Source: Lactiplantibacillus fabifermentans DSM 21115 (GTDB lineage: Bacteria > Bacillota > Bacilli > Lactobacillales > Lactobacillaceae). Taken from it: a stretch of DNA of 39,464 bases. The translations under genes were made by a program, and so were the position numbers. Of the stretch, positions 35,236 to 39,464 are shown one piece after another. Location of the stretch: positions 1-39,464 of the forward strand of contig NZ_AYGX02000162.1 of assembly GCF_000498955.2 (NCBI RefSeq). The letters are read 5' to 3'. Numbering within the stretch: the first letter of the stretch is position 1; each line of letters starts with the position of its first letter. The notes under the pieces are model-generated. The model saw nothing but the letters and a program-made list of their open reading frames with translations. It was not told the DNA's origin and did not search any database.

Positions 35236-35307
35236 ATCGTACACTGAACGCCCTGAAAAATCAGCTAAAACGCCATATAAATTTCTTGTTCACAATTTAT
35301 TAGTAAC

Positions 35308-35730
35308 CTACTCAATTTTATTTTGAATATTAGTTTCAACAACCGTTAAGCTTTCGAATAATAATTGTTGTTGCCCCGCTGTTAATTTATCATCAACTAA
35401 ATTCGCACACCACTGTTCGTACGCGTGCAACTCCGGATACAACGCTTTTCCAGCCGCCGTTGGATATAAACAGCGGACTTTTTTATTATCGGGATGGGCA
35501 GTCTTAACCACGTACCCTTTCTTGATTAAGTTCTGGACCGCGCGATAATTCGTCGTGCGGTCCATCTTCATCTGGTCAGCCAACTGACTAAAAAAGAGTC
35601 CGGGCTGCTCACAAATGCGAATTAAATAAATAAATTGATTGTTATTAAGTCCATATTGGGCAAAGCGCTGGTTACCTTCATTCATAACCAAGCGCGAAAT
35701 CGTCCCCATTAAACGTAACGTTGGAATCAT
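35308..35730 (-). CDS. MarR-family transcriptional regulator
   Basis: The 140-residue protein has the winged helix of MarR proteins: FSQLADQMKMDRTTNYRAVQ (recognition region, about 52-71) and the wing KKGYVVKTAHPDNKKVRCLY. Flanking helices should form the dimer. I start it at the ATG at 35730, with AGAGGC upstream; the longer frame begins inside the palindromic operator. It is divergent from the ElaA-like GNAT gene, with a 20-base perfect palindrome between them. There is no reactive cysteine at the OhrR position near the N-terminus. Confidence 0.9.
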   Translation of the reverse strand: MIPTLRLMGTISRLVMNEGNQRFAQYGLNNNQFIYLIRICEQPGLFFSQLADQMKMDRTTNYRAVQNLIKKGYVVKTAHPDNKKVRCLYPTAAGKALYPELHAYEQWCANLVDDKLTAGQQQLLFESLTVVETNIQNKIE

Positions 35731-35744
35731 AGCTGCCTCTTTCC

Positions 35745-35777
35745 ATGATTGCATATGCAATCATTTGGTGATAAACT
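35745..35777. promoter_or_regulatory. MarR operator palindrome and GNAT promoter
   Basis: ATGATTGCATATGCAATCAT (35745-35764) is a perfect 20-base palindrome. On the plus strand TTGCAT (35749-35754) and TAAACT (35772-35777) are 17 bases apart, so the palindrome covers the -35 of the GNAT gene. It also lies 15 bases before the marR start codon. Confidence 0.8.
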
Positions 35778-35805
35778 AGACCCCATGCTTAAGGAGGTCC
35801 TTTTC

Positions 35806-36255
35806 ATGTGGTCTATTAAAACTTTTTCCGAATTAACGACAACTGAATTATACGCTATTTACCAATTACGCGTCAAAACGTTCGTTGTCGAACAACAACG
35901 GCTTTATCAAGAAGTCGATGACATCGACCCACATGCGGTCCATATCTTTAAAACCGTGAATAATAAAATCGTTGCATATGCACGCGTATTTATGGAAGAC
36001 GGCCATGCTAGTTTTGGCCGGGTCGTCGTTGACCAAAGTTTGCGTGGTCAACACTTAGGCCAACAATTAATGGTCCAAGTCATGACCGTATTAGCAACGC
36101 GCTTTACGGGTCAGCCCATCATTATCGAAGCGCAAGTTCAAGTGCAAAACTTCTATACCCGCTTTGGGTTCACGGCTGAAGGCACACCGTTTATTTTCCA
36201 CCATACCGAACATATCAAAATGGTCCGCGCGGCCGACACAAAAAACTTGGCTTAA
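35806..36255 (+). CDS. ElaA-like GNAT N-acetyltransferase
   Basis: The 149-residue protein has the ElaA signature YAIYQLRVKTFVVEQQRLYQ-EVDDIDPHAVH in its first 45 residues, then AYARVF, FGRVVVDQSLRGQHLGQQLM (the acetyl-CoA loop, about 78-97), and FYTRFGFTAEGTPF. It is a small cytosolic acetyltransferase of unknown substrate. I start it at the ATG at 35806, with TAAGGAGG upstream. It is divergent from marR and probably regulated by it. Its last codons and stop codon lie inside the stem of the terminator that follows. Confidence 0.88.
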   Translation: MWSIKTFSELTTTELYAIYQLRVKTFVVEQQRLYQEVDDIDPHAVHIFKTVNNKIVAYARVFMEDGHASFGRVVVDQSLRGQHLGQQLMVQVMTVLATRFTGQPIIIEAQVQVQNFYTRFGFTAEGTPFIFHHTEHIKMVRAADTKNLA

Positions 36256-36281
36256 TCGTTAACGATTAGCCAAGTTTTTTG
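36241..36281. terminator. Bidirectional terminator shared by the GNAT and lipoprotein genes
   Basis: AAAAACTTGGCT and AATCGTT pair with AACGATT and AGCCAAGTTTTTT. The GNAT stop codon TAA lies in the 5' arm, and the lipoprotein stop codon is at 36283, just to the right. Confidence 0.85.
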
Positions 36282-36282
36282 T

Positions 36283-37971
36283 TTACATTTTGCTATTCAA
36301 CCATTTGAACATGGCATTTAAGTCATAATCACCGGCGTGACCAGTATTCCATTGCACATGGTAATTGACATCGGCGCCTGCATTCTTCAACTTCTGTGAT
36401 AAGAGCGTTGGCACGGCCACCGACGTATTGGCGTCTTTTTCACCGTAACGAATCCAGAAATGTTTGGCTAAGGTCGCATTATCGCTCCCAATATAAGCCA
36501 TCGGATTCATCAATTTCACGATACTACTGTCGGCTTGGGTCGCTTGCTTAGCGGTATTACGTTGCATACTGAAGTTCGTAAAATGCTTGGCATTGGTCGT
36601 ACTATCGCCAAATTCAATATTTTCCGCGTTACTAATATCAAAGGCATCGAATGCCGGGGTTGCTTTCGACCGACCGACAGATTTGAAGTATTTCGTCAAA
36701 TTAACGGCGGTTACTTGCTTGTTTTTAATCGTTAACCACGGGTATTTTTTCGTCGTAATCGTCGTCCCGTTGTCGAGGGCCGTTTGCGCCGAATTCATGA
36801 TTTCTTTTTCAACTAAGGTCGCAAAGCTCCCCGTCCCATCACTATTCAGCTGTAACTTAGTACTGCCATTTTTCAAGTTCAGGCCGTTCACATACGTTAC
36901 AAAGTCCGCTTTAAGTTGCTGCGACGCCTTTTTTTGCTTGGTCGTTAGCGTCGTCGCCGTATTGGTTGACCCCGGCGTCCCGCCACCGCTGATGCTATTA
37001 ATACCGTTGAACTGCCATTCATACGCACTGTCCGCATGATCTAAGTTCGTAATCGGACAAAATGCTACCGCCGTATAAATATTGTCCGACGTATTAGCGG
37101 CCCCGATAGCTTTCAAATAAGGAGCGTACGCTTTACTGTTCCCAGTTGAACCCAATAAGGCCGACAACGCACCACCAGCGCTAGTCCCATCGGAAATGAT
37201 TCGGTTCGTGTTGCCCGGCAAGCGGCTAGAATTATATTTCAAATACCGCACCGCTGCTTTTAAATCAACAATCCCCGCGGGTGCCTTCCCAGTATACTTA
37301 CCGTTTTGTTTGGCATCGCGGCCCCGGGCACCCGGGGCGGCAACAATATAACCTTCGCTAATCGCTTTTTGACTCGCACTCGTTGTGGAAGCCCCACCGT
37401 TAGCGTTTAAGCTCGTACTACTGCCACTACCACTGGGGGCTTTTCCGCTCGGCTTGGTACCACTCATCTTGCCGGTACTCCCACTCGGAGCGGCTCCACT
37501 GCTACTACCGCCAGTTAAGGTGCCCGCCGTACCCGACATGTAGCCGCCAACATTATTCGGCATGAAAATCGGCGCCGTCGTCTTGGTATAACCATTGATT
37601 TTCCCGTTATGGAAATACTTTTCCGGCACATAAATATTCATCGTTTGATATTTCGTGCTAACCGGCTTGCTAACATACGTCAAATTCGTATAACACCGGA
37701 CTTTGATTTTCTTTTTATTAACCGTAATCGTCTTGGTCGTGTACTTTTTCGTATCCAACTTCAGGCTCTTCGCTTTGCCGGAATACGTTGTGCCACCCCG
37801 ATAGTATTTCACCGCGTGTTGATAAGTCACATTACTCAAAATTTTCGTATTACTACTGCTCGTGCTAGCCGACTTTTTGGTTGTCGAAGCACTATTATTG
37901 CTGGCACACGCCGCTAACCCTAATAAGCTGACGGCACATAGTGAGACCGCTACTACTTTTTTCAAACGCAT
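36283..37971 (-). CDS. Lipoprotein esterase of the TanB (subtype B tannase) family
   Basis: The 562-residue protein has a lipoprotein signal (lipobox LAAC, Cys22) and should be anchored outside the cell. An Ser/Thr/Lys-rich spacer (23-45) precedes the hydrolase domain. Compared by memory with L. plantarum TanB, it shares MNIYVPEKYF, APIFMPNNVGGYM, GYIVAAPGARGRD, VDLKAAVRYLKYN and YEWQFNGIN. The nucleophile is Ser264 in DGTSAGG, with Asp513 and His545 completing the triad. Lys436 and Glu450 match galloyl-binding residues, but the position of the second Asp is Asn515. A Gly/Ser-rich insert (about 148-200) interrupts the catalytic domain. Tannin, gallate or another aromatic ester may be the substrate. 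Confidence 0.8.
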   Translation of the reverse strand: MRLKKVVAVSLCAVSLLGLAACASNNSASTTKKSASTSSSNTKILSNVTYQHAVKYYRGGTTYSGKAKSLKLDTKKYTTKTITVNKKKIKVRCYTNLTYVSKPVSTKYQTMNIYVPEKYFHNGKINGYTKTTAPIFMPNNVGGYMSGTAGTLTGGSSSGAAPSGSTGKMSGTKPSGKAPSGSGSSTSLNANGGASTTSASQKAISEGYIVAAPGARGRDAKQNGKYTGKAPAGIVDLKAAVRYLKYNSSRLPGNTNRIISDGTSAGGALSALLGSTGNSKAYAPYLKAIGAANTSDNIYTAVAFCPITNLDHADSAYEWQFNGINSISGGGTPGSTNTATTLTTKQKKASQQLKADFVTYVNGLNLKNGSTKLQLNSDGTGSFATLVEKEIMNSAQTALDNGTTITTKKYPWLTIKNKQVTAVNLTKYFKSVGRSKATPAFDAFDISNAENIEFGDSTTNAKHFTNFSMQRNTAKQATQADSSIVKLMNPMAYIGSDNATLAKHFWIRYGEKDANTSVAVPTLLSQKLKNAGADVNYHVQWNTGHAGDYDLNAMFKWLNSKM

Positions 37972-38078
37972 TGATACCACCCCATTATTACGTATTTAAT
38001 ATCTCCACTGTCAATATAACAAAGTTAATTCAACAGACTAACGATTTCCACTTGTGAATTTTACGGTCCACCTCATAA

Positions 38079-38114
38079 AAAAACGAGCCTAGACAATTGT
38101 CCAAACTCGTTCTT
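38079..38114 (-). terminator. Terminator after ackA
   Basis: On the minus strand ACGAG pairs with CTCGT over a loop that contains TTGGACAATTGTC, followed by a long T run. Confidence 0.7.
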
Positions 38115-38130
38115 CAATTCTAATGTTAAG

Positions 38131-39321
38131 TTACTTATTGAGGCGTTCCACATCACGAACAAGCATTAATTCTTCGTTAGTTGGGACGACCATCACAGTC
38201 ACTTTTGCCCCGTCTTGGCTAATCACTTGTTCTTTGCCGTGCATGTGGTTCTTTTCTTCATCCACAGTAATGCCAAAGTAGCTCAATTGTTTCAAGATGC
38301 GCGCCCGCATCGCAAATGAGTTTTCACCGACACCAGCAGTAAAGATCAAAGCATCGATCCCGTTCATTTCAGCAATGTAGCTCCCAATATACTTCACAAC
38401 GCGGTTCGCAAAGATTTCCAAGGCTAATTCTGAACGTTTGCGTTCGTCTTTAGTCTTATCCAAATCCCGCATGTCCGGTGACAAGCCTGAAATCCCAAGC
38501 AAGCCGGATTTGTGGTTCAAGATATCAATAAAGTCTTGGACGTCAGAAATACCGAGATGCCGCATCAAGAATGGAATAATTGACGCATCGATATCCCCAG
38601 AACGAGTACTCATCGTAATCCCAGCTAATGGGGTGAAGCCCATCGACGTATCCACGGCCTTGCCATGGTCAAAGGCAGTGATTGAAGCACCTGAGCCTAA
38701 GTGCAACGTAATTAATTTCAAGTCTTCCAACGGTTTGCCTAAGATTTCCGCTGTCCGATGAGCGACGTAACGGTGACTGGTCCCATGGGCCCCATACTTA
38801 CGGGCACCAAATTTTTCATAATATTCATAAGGGATGCTGTATAAGTAATTTACTTCGGGCATCGTTGCGAATAATGACGTATCAAAGACCGCCACTTGGA
38901 CTGTCTTAGGTAATAATTGTTCGAATACTTCAATATAGTAAGCTTGCGTTGGGTTATGTAACGGCGCATATTCGGACAAATCTTTAATCTTCTTCAAGGT
39001 CGTTGGGGTAATCACAACAGAATCCTTGAATTCTTCACCACCAGCCACGATACGGTGACCAATCCCGGTAATTTCGGATAAATGTTCGACAATCCCGTCA
39101 CTCTTTAAGCGGGTCAATACCATCGCCGCGGCTTCTTGCGCGTCGATTTGATCGTGGGTTTCAGAATACTTCTCCCCACCAGCTTTTTTAATTTCAAATA
39201 CTGAATCCGGTAAACCTAAGCGATCAACCATGCCGGATGCAATCACGGTTTCTTCTGGGACGCTAAATAACTTCCATTTTAAAGTTGAGCTCCCTGCGTT
39301 AATAGCTAATACTTTTCCCAT
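38131..39321 (-). CDS. ackA: Acetate kinase
   Basis: The 396-residue cytosolic enzyme converts acetyl phosphate and ADP to acetate and ATP. It has the signature VLAINAGSSTLKWKLF (residues 4-19), the GIGHRIVAGGE segment (near 87-97), VFDTSLFATMP (near 145-155), KYGAHGTSHRYVAHR (near 175-190), HLGSGAS, and TAGVGENS near the C-terminus. Length is normal for the family. AGGAATTGACAG precedes the ATG. In lactobacilli it works with phosphotransacetylase or phosphoketolase; neither is in this window. A cre site overlaps its promoter. Confidence 0.97.
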   Translation of the reverse strand: MGKVLAINAGSSTLKWKLFSVPEETVIASGMVDRLGLPDSVFEIKKAGGEKYSETHDQIDAQEAAAMVLTRLKSDGIVEHLSEITGIGHRIVAGGEEFKDSVVITPTTLKKIKDLSEYAPLHNPTQAYYIEVFEQLLPKTVQVAVFDTSLFATMPEVNYLYSIPYEYYEKFGARKYGAHGTSHRYVAHRTAEILGKPLEDLKLITLHLGSGASITAFDHGKAVDTSMGFTPLAGITMSTRSGDIDASIIPFLMRHLGISDVQDFIDILNHKSGLLGISGLSPDMRDLDKTKDERKRSELALEIFANRVVKYIGSYIAEMNGIDALIFTAGVGENSFAMRARILKQLSYFGITVDEEKNHMHGKEQVISQDGAKVTVMVVPTNEELMLVRDVERLNK

Positions 39322-39361
39322 CTGTCAATTCCTCCATCCATCGTTTAGTGTGCCTAATGCC

Positions 39362-39389
39362 AGTTTACCATTATTGTTTGCGCTTTCAA
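39362..39389 (-). promoter_or_regulatory. ackA promoter with cre site
   Basis: On the minus strand TTGAAA (39384-39389) and TAAACT (39362-39367) are 16 bases apart. TGAAAGCGCAAACA (39375-39388) matches the cre consensus at 13 of 14 positions and covers the -35. Confidence 0.7.
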
Positions 39390-39413
39390 GAACTTAATGG
39401 AAATGTGCCTATA

Positions 39414-39464
39414 TGGTAGATTGTAAAATTAATCCGAACGCTGTTCGGACAAAAAAGATCAGCT
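39414..39464. repeat. Right copy of 51-base terminal inverted repeat
   Basis: This is the exact reverse complement of 2-52. The TCCGAAC-GCT-GTTCGGA palindrome lies at 39433-39449. Taken with the left copy it suggests that a sequence repeated in the genome bounds the window. Confidence 0.85.

Overview
The window reads as chromosomal DNA of a lactic acid bacterium, most likely the Lactiplantibacillus plantarum group. The grounds are gene content and style: class II fructose-bisphosphate aldolase divergent from a stand-alone acetylating aldehyde dehydrogenase, an acetate kinase, NDH-2, potABCD, a LicT-controlled beta-glucoside PTS, TanB-like and cinnamoyl-esterase-like hydrolases, strong AGGAGG ribosome sites and CcpA (cre) sites. 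I recall a similar acdH-fba neighbourhood in L. plantarum; that is memory, not a search. No tRNA, rRNA, CRISPR array, prophage or transposase gene was seen.

Layout. 0.2-1.6 kb: a sugar:cation symporter. 2.0-4.7 kb: divergent fba and acdH. 5.0-7.9 kb: leftward operon of a YtrA-type GntR repressor, ABC exporter, DUF3955 protein and Nudix hydrolase. 8.6-13.0 kb: licT-bglP-bgl operon with two RAT/terminator switches. 13.0-18.1 kb: two tandem paralogous MFS transporters, a divergent AraC regulator and a cinnamoyl-esterase-like hydrolase. 18.2-19.8 kb: lipid flippase. 20.1-24.9 kb: two more tandem paralogous MFS transporters and a GESQGG esterase under a divergent GntR/UTRA regulator. 25.1-27.2 kb: small membrane protein, two GNATs, ASCH protein. 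27.9-32.2 kb: XRE-cupin regulator and potABCD. 32.7-36.3 kb: CPBP protease, ndh, marR and an ElaA-like GNAT. 36.3-38.0 kb: TanB-like lipoprotein esterase. 38.1-39.3 kb: ackA.

How it works together. The window is mostly carbon entry and carbon end-metabolism: sugar and beta-glucoside uptake, glycolysis, and acetyl-CoA/acetate branches with cre sites. It also holds three esterases, two of them next to duplicated MFS transporters, which suggests uptake and hydrolysis of plant esters (inference).

The most striking signal is not a gene. Seven intergenic gaps hold eight complete and two broken copies of a roughly 175-195 base element that folds as a closing stem around three hairpins (a four-way junction). 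The copies differ strongly in sequence but keep their pairing by compensatory changes. They also keep unpaired details: a GGA/GGA internal loop, a U.U mismatch and extra A residues next to short inner stems. It looks like a dispersed structured-RNA or palindromic repeat family. The two window ends carry the same 51 bases in inverted orientation, which may be an assembly boundary at a genomic repeat.
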